From NCBI GenBank assembly GCA_022564085.1, contig JADFMC010000077.1:1-8394 (forward strand): a stretch of DNA of 8,394 bases, given 5' to 3'. The position numbers were made by a program, and so were the translations under genes. A model generated the notes under the pieces. The model did not search any database. It was not told the DNA's origin and saw nothing but the letters and a program-made list of their open reading frames with translations. The stretch is from Fidelibacterota bacterium. GTDB taxonomy: Bacteria > Fidelibacterota > Marinisomatia > SCGC-AAA003-L08 > TS1B11. This document shows positions 1 to 5,782 of the stretch, piece by piece (the stretch's first letter is position 1; the number at the start of each line of letters is the position of its first letter).

Positions 1-1342
1 CCCGGCGGTAGTCCCGCAGATCCTCGATGGTCTTATCGCCCACCTTGATGACTACGTCCCCGGGACGCACCCCGCCGCGGGCTGCCGCACTGTGGGGGTC
101 CACCTTGGTCACTACCACCCCGTCGTCGATACCCAAATTGAAGCGGGCGGCCTCCGGGTGTGACAGGTCGGCCACGGCGAAACCGGTGCGCCCGAAAACT
201 GGCTCATCATCATCGGCGTCCCCGGAAAAGGAGAGGGTCGGCTCCACCTGCAGCTCGCCCAGCTTCACCGTCAAGGTCTTGCGTTTGCCATTTCGGATGA
301 TGGTCAGCTTCGGTTTATCGCCGGGCCGGGAGCTTGATATCAAGTTTCGCAGGTGAGCCGAGTCCCGAATATCGGTGTTGCCCACCTTGACAATGATGTC
401 TTCTTCCTTCAGCCCGGCGTCCTCGGCCGGCGAGTCGTCCACCACCCGTACCACCAAGGCCCCATCCATCGATTTCGTCTCCAATGCCTTGGCCAGGGAG
501 GGATCCAGGGTCCGGATCTGCACCCCCAGCCAGGCCCGGGTGACTTTGCCGTGCGCCACCAGGTCGTTCACCACCCGCATCACCAGGTTGATGGGGATGG
601 CGAATCCCACGCCGGCGTTGGAGCGCGAAAACCCGTCCGTGGCGATGGCCGTATTGATCCCAATAAGTTCCCCTGCCAGGTTTACCAGCGCGCCCCCGCT
701 GTTGCCGGGATTGATGGCCGCGTCGGTTTGAATGAAATCTTCATACGGCCGGTCACGGCGGAAATTCAGGATGTCGCTACGGCCCTTGGCGCTCACTATC
801 CCGGCCGTCACCGTATGATCCAGGCTCTGGCTGAATGGGCTGCCCACGGCCAGGACCCACTCGCCGATCCGCAGCTGGTCAGAATCGCCGATCTTGGCCG
901 CCTGGAGACCATCCGCCTTGATCCTGATCACCGCCAGGTCGGTGGCGGGATCAAAGGCCACCACTTCACCGGGAACTTCCCGCCGGTCAAACAGCTGCAC
1001 CCAGATTTCCTCGGCGTCCTCAACCACGTGATTGTTGGTTACTATATATCCTTTGTCAGCATCGATGATCACACCCGAACCCAGCACCATGCCGCGCGAC
1101 TCCCTCTCGGGAAACTGGTTTCCCCGGAAATCTCGGAAGGCATGCGGTATCCGTTGCCGGTAAATCCGCTCCGATTTGATCGACACTACCGGGGGATTGG
1201 CGTTGGCCGCCGCCTCGACGAAAGCATCGTTAATCTGCTTGATGGATATCTGGCCGGCGGGCGCGGCCGGGACCGCCTGCAGGACGTTTCCCACCGCCGC
1301 TGATAAAATGATCGCGCTAATTAGCATTCTGGTCAGCTTCAT
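1..1342 (-). CDS. degP: HtrA/Deg-family periplasmic serine protease with two PDZ domains (3' end cut by window)
   Basis: Trypsin-like protease/chaperone that degrades or refolds misfolded envelope proteins in the periplasm. I translated the minus strand from the ATG at 1342; 447 codons are visible and the frame is open to the window edge. Residues 1-29 look like a Sec signal peptide (K2 and R5, a hydrophobic stretch, then VPAAPA before G30). The protease domain carries the full triad: H105 in TNNHVV, D135 in ATDLAV and S215 in GNSGGAL. PDZ1 spans about 268-362 (AWLGVQ at 270-275). After an acidic linker (GDADDDEP, 374-381), PDZ2 begins near 384 and is truncated by the window. A weak AAGGA lies 11 nt before the ATG. 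The gene follows the lipoprotein at 1493-2320 after about 150 nt. The family call (DegP/DegQ/MucD) is secure; the exact paralogue is not. Confidence 0.95.
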   Translation of the reverse strand, partial: MKLTRMLISAIILSAAVGNVLQAVPAAPAGQISIKQINDAFVEAAANANPPVVSIKSERIYRQRIPHAFRDFRGNQFPERESRGMVLGSGVIIDADKGYIVTNNHVVEDAEEIWVQLFDRREVPGEVVAFDPATDLAVIRIKADGLQAAKIGDSDQLRIGEWVLAVGSPFSQSLDHTVTAGIVSAKGRSDILNFRRDRPYEDFIQTDAAINPGNSGGALVNLAGELIGINTAIATDGFSRSNAGVGFAIPINLVMRVVNDLVAHGKVTRAWLGVQIRTLDPSLAKALETKSMDGALVVRVVDDSPAEDAGLKEEDIIVKVGNTDIRDSAHLRNLISSSRPGDKPKLTIIRNGKRKTLTVKLGELQVEPTLSFSGDADDDEPVFGRTGFAVADLSHPEAARFNLGIDDGVVVTKVDPHSAAARGGVRPGDVVIKVGDKTIEDLRDYRR

Positions 1343-1410
1343 ATTCAGTCTATTCCTTATTTTTCGCCATGATCAATCACAGCAATCGTCCAGCTCGGTC
1401 GGGGCTATTA

Positions 1411-1447
1411 TTGCCCGATCACTGCCTTCAATGCAGCTGGCGGGCAA
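1411..1447 (-). other. Imperfect hairpin between lipoprotein and protease genes
   Basis: A 7-bp outer stem (1411-1417 with 1441-1447, TTGCCCG/CGGGCAA) encloses a 4x4 internal loop and a 4-bp inner stem (1422-1425 with 1433-1436). It lies between the stop of the upstream lipoprotein gene and the start of the protease gene. No U-run follows on the minus strand, so it may be a partial terminator or an mRNA processing/stability element that sets the ratio of the two products, or it may have no role. Confidence 0.35.
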
Positions 1448-1492
1448 ATGTTTCCGGCCGAGAACATCCGGCGCCTGGCCGAAAGGGCTGCC

Positions 1493-2320
1493 CTATCCGA
1501 CTGCTACCCTGCGGACGGTCCCCAAACGGGCCTTGATCGTCAGAATCTGCCGTAGCAGGCGCCGCTTGTAGCGGTGGAATTCGTACTCGAAAGTGACTCG
1601 GGTATGAACCGGGTCATCCTGCAGGGTAAGCAGTAACGAATCGAACCGCTCGGACAGCCGGCTTAGTTCCAGGATCAGGGGAGTGGTTTGTCCATTGATC
1701 TGCCGCAGCTCCAAATAAGCGTTATCCACCGCCCGTAGTAGATCCACAGTCTCCGGGGAAGATAGGGCGCTGGCGAAGGCCGGCACCACATCGGTCCCTG
1801 TTTCGTGCTTGACCAGCTCCCACTGCCGGGCCAGGTGGATGATCATCTCCTCATGCCGGTCCAATACCGCCAGGAGATACGGCAGCAGCTCCCCGAAGGC
1901 TGGGTCATCGACGGCCACAGTGGCGCCCGGGGGTTGCCAGCCCAGGTCCGCCACCCGCGGGGGGTGGTCCAGGTCAATCCGCTGCAATACCTCCGAGGAA
2001 TCGGTGTATACCGAGTGCAACACCCGCAACTGGCCCAGCACCCTTCGGGCTCCCTGCACTTTACCCTGGCGCCATTGCTGCACTACAACTTGCTCCAGTC
2101 GTTTGATCTGCCTGATGGACAATATGTGCTGCCGAGCGATGCGGTTGCCCGTGTCGTACGGCCGGGCGCGGACAAAGAGCGCCAACTCCCGGCGGGCTTC
2201 GTTAAGATGCCCAACCCGATAAAGCTCCAGGGCGTGTTGCAAGTCAGGGGCCGGCGGCTCACACGCGGCCAGAAGTAATAATCCACCCCAGAACCAGTTT
2301 CGTCTGGCTCGTAACCTCAC
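1493..2320 (-). CDS. Predicted helical lipoprotein with TPR-like N-terminal motif, function unknown
   Basis: A 275-aa protein I do not recognise. I chose the GTG at 2320, although the frame is open further upstream, because it has a GAGG ribosome site 7 nt away and gives a proper lipoprotein signal: basic RLRARR, a hydrophobic stretch and the lipobox LLLLAAC with C20 as lipidation site. The +2 residue is E, so under the E. coli Lol rule it would go to the outer membrane (inference). The mature part looks almost entirely helical. Residues 30-54 (ALELYRVGHLNEARRELALF, then VRARP) resemble one TPR helix pair. Later stretches, about 150-250, are Leu/Glu/Arg-rich helices that may form coiled coils, and the C-terminus is basic (RYKRRLLRQI). 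It overlaps the upstream lipoprotein gene by 4 nt and precedes the Deg protease. Adaptor, assembly or scaffold roles are possible but not shown. Confidence 0.85.
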   Translation of the reverse strand: MRLRARRNWFWGGLLLLAACEPPAPDLQHALELYRVGHLNEARRELALFVRARPYDTGNRIARQHILSIRQIKRLEQVVVQQWRQGKVQGARRVLGQLRVLHSVYTDSSEVLQRIDLDHPPRVADLGWQPPGATVAVDDPAFGELLPYLLAVLDRHEEMIIHLARQWELVKHETGTDVVPAFASALSSPETVDLLRAVDNAYLELRQINGQTTPLILELSRLSERFDSLLLTLQDDPVHTRVTFEYEFHRYKRRLLRQILTIKARLGTVRRVAVG

Positions 2321-2331
2321 TGCCCTTCCTC
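2317..2331 (-). promoter_or_regulatory. GTGA stop/start overlap with ribosome binding site
   Basis: The GTG start of the downstream lipoprotein (2320-2318) overlaps the TGA stop of the upstream one (2319-2317). A GAGG Shine-Dalgarno motif at 2328-2331, inside the end of the upstream gene, is 7 nt from the GTG. This arrangement normally means translational coupling, so the two lipoproteins are probably made in linked amounts. It also fixes the start of the second gene. Confidence 0.75.
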
Positions 2332-3054
2332 GAGGGGCGGTTGCTCGGCGGCTACCTTCCTGGTCAGCGGAAAAGACAACCGGAAGGTGAGCCCTGTCAA
2401 GCGTGAGAATTCCGTGGGCAACCCGTTCTCCGAATGGGGAAAATCCTCGAAACGAGGATCGGCAGTGTGGTCGAAAGTGCCTTTGAATATGGACAGCAGC
2501 GGCATGCTGTTGAAATCGTGGAAATAGCCCAGCTCCCATTGAAAGCGGTGGGTCCGGGGCAGCTGCTCCGCCTCGGGGCCCTTCACCGCCGGGCCGCCAC
2601 CGATCAGGATCCCGAAACGGTTGCTGCGCCAGCCGTTCATCCCTTTGCTAATCACCATGCCCCGCAAGCCATAGTAACGCAACCGCCGTATGGCAATGCC
2701 CTTCTTCTTCTTGAATTTCGTCTTATGATTCACCCGGTAGTAGGTATAGTCGATATTACTGTTGGCGTTAAAGCTGAATGATACGTTGAGCACATCCGAG
2801 CGGTACGGCTTGGAAGCCAGCAGCCAACTGGCGTCGATCCCGGTGCCGTAAGCCGGCATCCCCAGCCTCAGCCCCACATCGAACTTATCGGTCAGGCCGT
2901 AGCGATAGAACACCAATGGCACTACGTTTTCAACGCTGATGGTATAGCCCATAAAACTTTCGCCCTGTTTCAGCGGCAGCGGGCTGATAGTGGGATGGGT
3001 GGCGCAGGCCGCTAACACCAGCGCCGGAATAACAATATATCCAGGGCGGAACAT
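2317..3054 (-). CDS. Predicted lipoprotein with beta-barrel-like body, function unknown
   Basis: A 245-aa protein I do not recognise. The frame is open up to an ATG at 3117, but the ATG at 3054 is preferred because it directly gives a lipoprotein signal peptide ending in the lipobox LVLAAC with C17 lipidated; the extra 21 N-terminal residues would bury it. Position +2 is A, which by the E. coli rule favours outer-membrane sorting. The mature part has short amphipathic strands rich in Tyr, Phe and Gly (for example VPLVFYRYGL and FDVGLRLGM, about 45-65, and LTFRLSFPL near the end). This is what small outer-membrane beta-barrels look like. A very basic loop sits at about 111-124 (KTKFKKKKG). A polar tail of about 15 residues follows the last strand. 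There is no Shine-Dalgarno before 3054; a strong promoter lies immediately upstream. It is translationally coupled to the next lipoprotein. Confidence 0.85.
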   Translation of the reverse strand: MFRPGYIVIPALVLAACATHPTISPLPLKQGESFMGYTISVENVVPLVFYRYGLTDKFDVGLRLGMPAYGTGIDASWLLASKPYRSDVLNVSFSFNANSNIDYTYYRVNHKTKFKKKKGIAIRRLRYYGLRGMVISKGMNGWRSNRFGILIGGGPAVKGPEAEQLPRTHRFQWELGYFHDFNSMPLLSIFKGTFDHTADPRFEDFPHSENGLPTEFSRLTGLTFRLSFPLTRKVAAEQPPLEEGQ

Positions 3055-3061
3055 CCACGAT

Positions 3062-3090
3062 AGATTAGGACAACGGGGGGTAAAAGTCAA
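3062..3090 (-). promoter_or_regulatory. Sigma70-like promoter, predicted to give a leaderless mRNA
   Basis: On the minus strand TTGACT (3090-3085, 5/6 match to the -35 consensus) and TAATCT (3067-3062) are separated by exactly 17 nt. Transcription would start about 7 nt after the -10, close to 3055, that is at or one base before the ATG at 3054. The gene has no ribosome binding site, which fits leaderless translation. The promoter sits in the 103-nt gap after mutM and would drive the two lipoprotein genes and perhaps the protease. Confidence 0.65.
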
Positions 3091-3157
3091 GGAGGGCAGC
3101 CACCGCGTCTCCTCCATCTTTATGGCATATTGGGGCTGGTGATGTTACTCCGGCCGG

Positions 3158-3973
3158 TCAGGGCGCCTGGCAGCGGGGACACCAATGGGTGCCGCGCTGG
3201 GCCACCCTGGTTTTCGCCAGAGCGGTTCCACAGACGAAGCAGGGCTGGTCCTCGCGCCCGAATACTTTTAGCTGGTCCCGGAAGCGACCGCTCTCATTCC
3301 GCCCGAAGCGAAAGTTGCTGAAAGTAGTCCCCTGGTGCTCGATTGCCCGGCGCAACAGCCGCCGGATAGCCCGGTGCAGCGCCTTGACTTTCCCCGCCGG
3401 TATGGTTTCGGCCTCAGCCTGCGGGTGGATCCCGGCGGCGAATAGAGCCTCGTCGACGTATATATTGCCCAAGCCGGCGATAAAGCTCTGGTCCATGAGC
3501 AACGGCTTGATCTGTCGCCGGCGCTGGGCCAGCATACCGGCCAACAATGCCGCCGTAAACTTGGCCGCCAGCGGCTCAGGGCCCAGCCGGGCCTCCAGGG
3601 GCGCCAGGTCCGCCAGGTAGCCTATCCGCCCGAACTTACGCTGATCGCGAAACAGCAGCCGGATCCCGCCCGATAGCCCGAACCAGGCCCGAATTTGCTG
3701 GTCCGGCATAGCCTCTCCAGGCCGGATTACGAACAGGTGCCCGGTCATGCGCAGATGCAGGTGCACATGGCCGCGGTCCAGGTCCAGCAGGATGTACTTT
3801 CCTCGCCGGCGCACGTCCTTTATGGCCCGCCCCACCACCTGCCGGGCGAAGGTTGCCGGGGCTGTCGGTGCGGTCACCTTGGGCCAGGCAGCCTCGAAGC
3901 CGGTGATCTCACGACCAACTAGTACCGGGCGCAGATTGCGCACCACGGTTTCCACTTCGGGGAGCTCCGGCAT
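3158..3973 (-). CDS. mutM: Formamidopyrimidine-DNA glycosylase (Fpg/MutM)
   Basis: Bifunctional base-excision repair enzyme that removes 8-oxoguanine and formamidopyrimidines and nicks the abasic site by beta,delta-elimination. The 271-aa length is normal for the family. The start is fixed by MPELPEVET: after Met removal P2 is the Schiff-base nucleophile and E3 the acid. K59 (in RRGKYILLDL) matches the conserved DNA-binding lysine, HLRMTG (73-78) is typical, and GLGNIYVDEALF carries the conserved Asn and the start of the helix-two-turn-helix. The C-terminal zinc finger is intact: C245, C248, C265, C268, with the conserved R260 before the last Cys pair. No clear Shine-Dalgarno is visible, and the start codon lies in the loop of a 6-bp hairpin (3966-3980). 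All key residues are present, so it should be active. Confidence 0.97.
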   Translation of the reverse strand: MPELPEVETVVRNLRPVLVGREITGFEAAWPKVTAPTAPATFARQVVGRAIKDVRRRGKYILLDLDRGHVHLHLRMTGHLFVIRPGEAMPDQQIRAWFGLSGGIRLLFRDQRKFGRIGYLADLAPLEARLGPEPLAAKFTAALLAGMLAQRRRQIKPLLMDQSFIAGLGNIYVDEALFAAGIHPQAEAETIPAGKVKALHRAIRRLLRRAIEHQGTTFSNFRFGRNESGRFRDQLKVFGREDQPCFVCGTALAKTRVAQRGTHWCPRCQAP

Positions 3974-3980
3974 GGCCGGA
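3966..3980 (-). other. Small hairpin enclosing the mutM start codon
   Basis: TCCGGC (3980-3975) and GCCGGA (3971-3966) pair perfectly around the 3-nt loop CAT. The ATG occupies the loop and the first stem base. With no ribosome site in front, it could lower translation initiation. The codons for P2 and E3 force part of the sequence, so it may be chance. Confidence 0.3.
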
Positions 3981-4038
3981 AATTAGGGCTTAATAATCGG
4001 TGAGGGCGTGATCGGGAGAGCGGTTACGGAACAGGCTG

Positions 4039-4200
4039 TTACCTGCTGATCTCCACCAGTAGGCTATAATCAGTGGAGTCCGGAACCACTTCAAAGACCG
4101 GATAGGGTTTGAGCACCTCATTGTGGAAGTTCCGGCCCCAGCAACAGCAGCGGCAGAAATCCTGTGAACGCCGCCGACACACGCCGGAACGGCTGACCAT
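4039..4200 (-). CDS. Possible small Cys-rich protein (53 aa)
   Basis: Hypothetical. The ATG at 4200 is chosen over one eight codons upstream because an AGGGGG motif stands 7 nt before it. The N-terminal half has five Cys: C8, C16, C18, C19 and C20 (CRRRSQDFCRCCCWG), with several Arg between them. This could bind a metal, though the spacing is not a standard zinc-finger pattern. The C-terminal half (residues 29-53, with VLKPYPVFEVVPDS and YSLLVEI) looks like ordinary protein with beta-strand character. The stop is 65 nt before mutM on the same strand, so they may share a transcript. I recognise no family. A random open frame of this length is possible; the ribosome site and the sensible C-terminal half are the only support. 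Confidence 0.4.
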   Translation of the reverse strand: MVSRSGVCRRRSQDFCRCCCWGRNFHNEVLKPYPVFEVVPDSTDYSLLVEISR

Positions 4201-4269
4201 TATCTCGCCCCCTGGAGCTACCATCAGCGCGTTTCATCCGGTTCCATAATCGTCGGCCACTCCTGCTGT

Positions 4270-4298
4270 AAGGTAATGCCACCAGCTGCGATTTTCAA
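4270..4298 (-). promoter_or_regulatory. Weak candidate promoter for the Cys-rich ORF and mutM
   Basis: TTGAAA (4298-4293) and TACCTT (4275-4270) are 17 nt apart on the minus strand. The -35 is good but the -10 matches only 3 of 6. It would transcribe the 53-aa ORF and then mutM. Low confidence because of the poor -10. Confidence 0.2.
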
Positions 4299-4309
4299 GC
4301 TGCCTAGCT

Positions 4310-4321
4310 CCTGCCGGCAGG
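4310..4321. repeat. Perfect 12-bp palindrome CCTGCCGGCAGG in a divergent intergenic gap
   Basis: A perfect palindrome about 55 nt before the permease start and upstream of the divergent small ORF, flanked on both sides by CCTAG. It could be an operator for a dimeric regulator of either gene. In GC-rich DNA a 12-bp palindrome can arise by chance, and I see no second copy in the window. Confidence 0.3.
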
Positions 4322-4374
4322 CCTAGATTCAGCACCGGTACGGGAGCGATGTCAGAACATTTACCCTTCAGCCC

Positions 4375-5331
4375 ATGACGCCCCCTCGCAGCCAGCGGGT
4401 CATGGCAATAGTCATGGGTGGCAGCCTGATGGCGGCTTCAGCGGCCATCTGGATCAGGTTCATCCCTGAAGTCTCCCCTTTGGTGATCGGTTTCATCCGT
4501 ACCGCCGGCGCAGCGCTCCTGATCTTCCCCTGGTTCCGGCGGGAATGGCGCCGGCAGGCCCTCTCCTGGCGCGACCTGCGCCTATCGGTCTTGTGTGGGG
4601 TGGCCCTGGCGTTTCACTTCGCTACCTGGATCGCCTCGGTAAACCGCACCACGGTGGCGCTGTCAGTCCTGCTGGTGGCAACCCATCCCATGTTCGTGAT
4701 CCTCATATCGTCAGTTCTGCTGCACATGAAGGTGGCCCCCAACCGGATTGCCGGAGCCCTGCTGGCTTTCGGCGGCATTGTGTTCATCCAGTGGCCCTAT
4801 CTGGCTGCCGGAGCCAATGGCGCCTGGCAGGGCCACGGCTTGGGCAACCTGCTGGCCCTGGCCGGCGGGTTCTTAGCGGCGATCTACTTCCTGCTGGGGC
4901 AGGCCGCGCGCGTCCGGTTGGGGACTATCATCCACGTTGAAATCACCTACGCCACAGCGGGAGTAGTGCTGTTAGTGGCGCTCCTGCTGGCCGGGGAGAC
5001 CCCCATTCCCCTGACTGCCAGGCCCTGGGCGTACCTGGCACTGCTCATTCTACTGCCCACTGTAGGGGGACATACCATCTTCAATTGGGGGCTCAAGCAC
5101 CTGGGGGCGCCCATGATTTCCCTGATCGGTCTTGTGGAGCCGATATTTTCCGCACTGTTGGCCCTGATCATATTTCGTGAAGGGCTGCCCCTGGCCACTA
5201 TCGGTGGAGGAGTTATAATATTAGCCGGCTTGGCGCTGGCTCTGTGGAGCCCGGCAGCACCGGGGCTCCCCGAGGGGCCTCGCCCGTGGCTACGGCCAGG
5301 GCCCAGGGCCAGTGGCCCAAAGCGATCCTAG
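4375..5331 (+). CDS. EamA/DMT-superfamily membrane permease
   Basis: A 318-aa inner-membrane protein of the drug/metabolite transporter superfamily, with ten hydrophobic segments in two EamA repeats (about 9-140 and 153-290). Typical signs are the ends of each repeat, ATHPMFVILISSVLLHMKV followed by an IAGALLAFGGIVFI helix, and GLVEPIFSALLALIIFREG followed by a GGGVIILAGLALAL helix. Substrates in this family include amino acids, nucleosides and other small metabolites and cannot be predicted here. The body is of usual length, but a Pro/Arg/Gly-rich tail of about 25 residues follows the last helix. The ATG at 4375 is the first in frame after a stop and has no obvious ribosome site; ATGs at 4402 and 4414 are alternatives. 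It is the only confident plus-strand gene, divergent from the small Cys-rich ORF and convergent with the gene at 5423-5620. Confidence 0.93.
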   Translation: MTPPRSQRVMAIVMGGSLMAASAAIWIRFIPEVSPLVIGFIRTAGAALLIFPWFRREWRRQALSWRDLRLSVLCGVALAFHFATWIASVNRTTVALSVLLVATHPMFVILISSVLLHMKVAPNRIAGALLAFGGIVFIQWPYLAAGANGAWQGHGLGNLLALAGGFLAAIYFLLGQAARVRLGTIIHVEITYATAGVVLLVALLLAGETPIPLTARPWAYLALLILLPTVGGHTIFNWGLKHLGAPMISLIGLVEPIFSALLALIIFREGLPLATIGGGVIILAGLALALWSPAAPGLPEGPRPWLRPGPRASGPKRS

Positions 5332-5359
5332 AAACTGCCGGCGGAATACCAGCAAGCAG

Positions 5360-5382
5360 GAACGCCCCAAAAAGGGGCGTTC
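5360..5382. terminator. Hairpin between convergent genes, likely bidirectional terminator
   Basis: A perfect 9-bp stem GAACGCCCC/GGGGCGTTC (5360-5368 with 5374-5382) with an AAAAA loop. It sits 29 nt after the permease stop and 41 nt after the stop of the convergent minus-strand gene. Neither side has a U-tract, so it is not a textbook intrinsic terminator, but its place between convergent genes supports a terminator or transcript-end stabiliser. Confidence 0.6.
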
Positions 5383-5422
5383 GTTATCGGAGGTCTATGG
5401 GCAACCGGGGATTGCCGGCCGA

Positions 5423-5620
5423 TCAGGATGATAGCAAGAGCAGGAATAGCCCAGTACCGACGAAAAATACCAGGAACAATGCTATTTTAGCGTGGACTTT
5501 GCGGCGAAACCAGACCTGTTGCTCATCAGCCCAATCCACCAGGTCCCAGGGACGACCCATAAGATGAGGATGAGTAGGCAGCTTTGGTGGGCGGGTGTTA
5601 ATCATATAAATCGTTTCCAT
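5423..5620 (-). CDS. Small predicted tail-anchored membrane protein (65 aa)
   Basis: I recognise no family. Residues 1-45 are hydrophilic: a Pro-rich start (RPPKLPTHPH), a segment with three Trp (WDLVDWADEQQVW, 25-37) and a basic cluster RRKVHAK just before the membrane. Residues 46-63 form one strongly hydrophobic helix (IALFLVFFVGTGLFLLLL) that ends two residues from the C-terminus. The positive-inside rule puts the N-terminal part in the cytoplasm. The start at 5620 lacks a ribosome site; the ATG at 5605 (residue 6) has GGAAA about 10 nt before it and may be the true start. It lies 162 nt after glutamate dehydrogenase on the same strand. The coherent topology makes it more likely than a random frame. 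Confidence 0.6.
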   Translation of the reverse strand: METIYMINTRPPKLPTHPHLMGRPWDLVDWADEQQVWFRRKVHAKIALFLVFFVGTGLFLLLLSS

Positions 5621-5688
5621 TTACAAGGGATATTAAGGCTGCCGTTCTGTGGAAGGTATGTCCCCCATCACACCTGCAGGACGCTGTG

Positions 5689-5704
5689 ACCGGGATCACC
5701 CGGT
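5689..5704 (-). other. Short hairpin downstream of glutamate dehydrogenase
   Basis: ACCGGG and CCCGGT form a 6-bp stem with a 4-nt loop, about 80 nt past the glutamate dehydrogenase stop. There is no U-tract. It is a weak terminator candidate; otherwise the 162-nt gap between the two genes shows nothing I can name. Confidence 0.25.
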
Positions 5705-5782
5705 AGTAAAGCGGTATGGATTTGTCGAGGGCAGCGGCGCTTGGCGGGTCGCGCTATGAGTCCCGAACGGGCGTGTTCCAGG

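Noticed and set aside
353..1303. Long plus-strand open frame of 316 codons
   Set aside because: It is antisense to the Deg protease, whose minus-strand frame has the full catalytic triad and PDZ domains. The plus-strand translation is rich in His, Pro and Arg with no recognisable domain, as expected of a GC-rich shadow frame.
1340..1372. Possible promoter (TTGATC, 18-nt spacer, TAGACT) for the protease gene
   Set aside because: Both hexamers match only 4 of 6, and the predicted transcription start would fall inside the ATG, so it cannot serve this start codon.
1805..2278. Plus-strand open frame of 157 codons
   Set aside because: Antisense to the helical lipoprotein gene, which has a lipobox, ribosome site and coupling to its neighbour. 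No domain is visible in the plus-strand product.
2321..2539. N-terminal extension of the second lipoprotein to an ATG at 2539
   Set aside because: The extension lies inside the upstream lipoprotein gene, would bury the lipobox, and has a low-complexity shadow composition. The GTG at 2320 has a ribosome site and a correct signal peptide.
5244..5567. Plus-strand frame of 107 codons across the permease end
   Set aside because: It overlaps the permease and the convergent small membrane protein, runs through the intergenic hairpin and has no domain or ribosome site.
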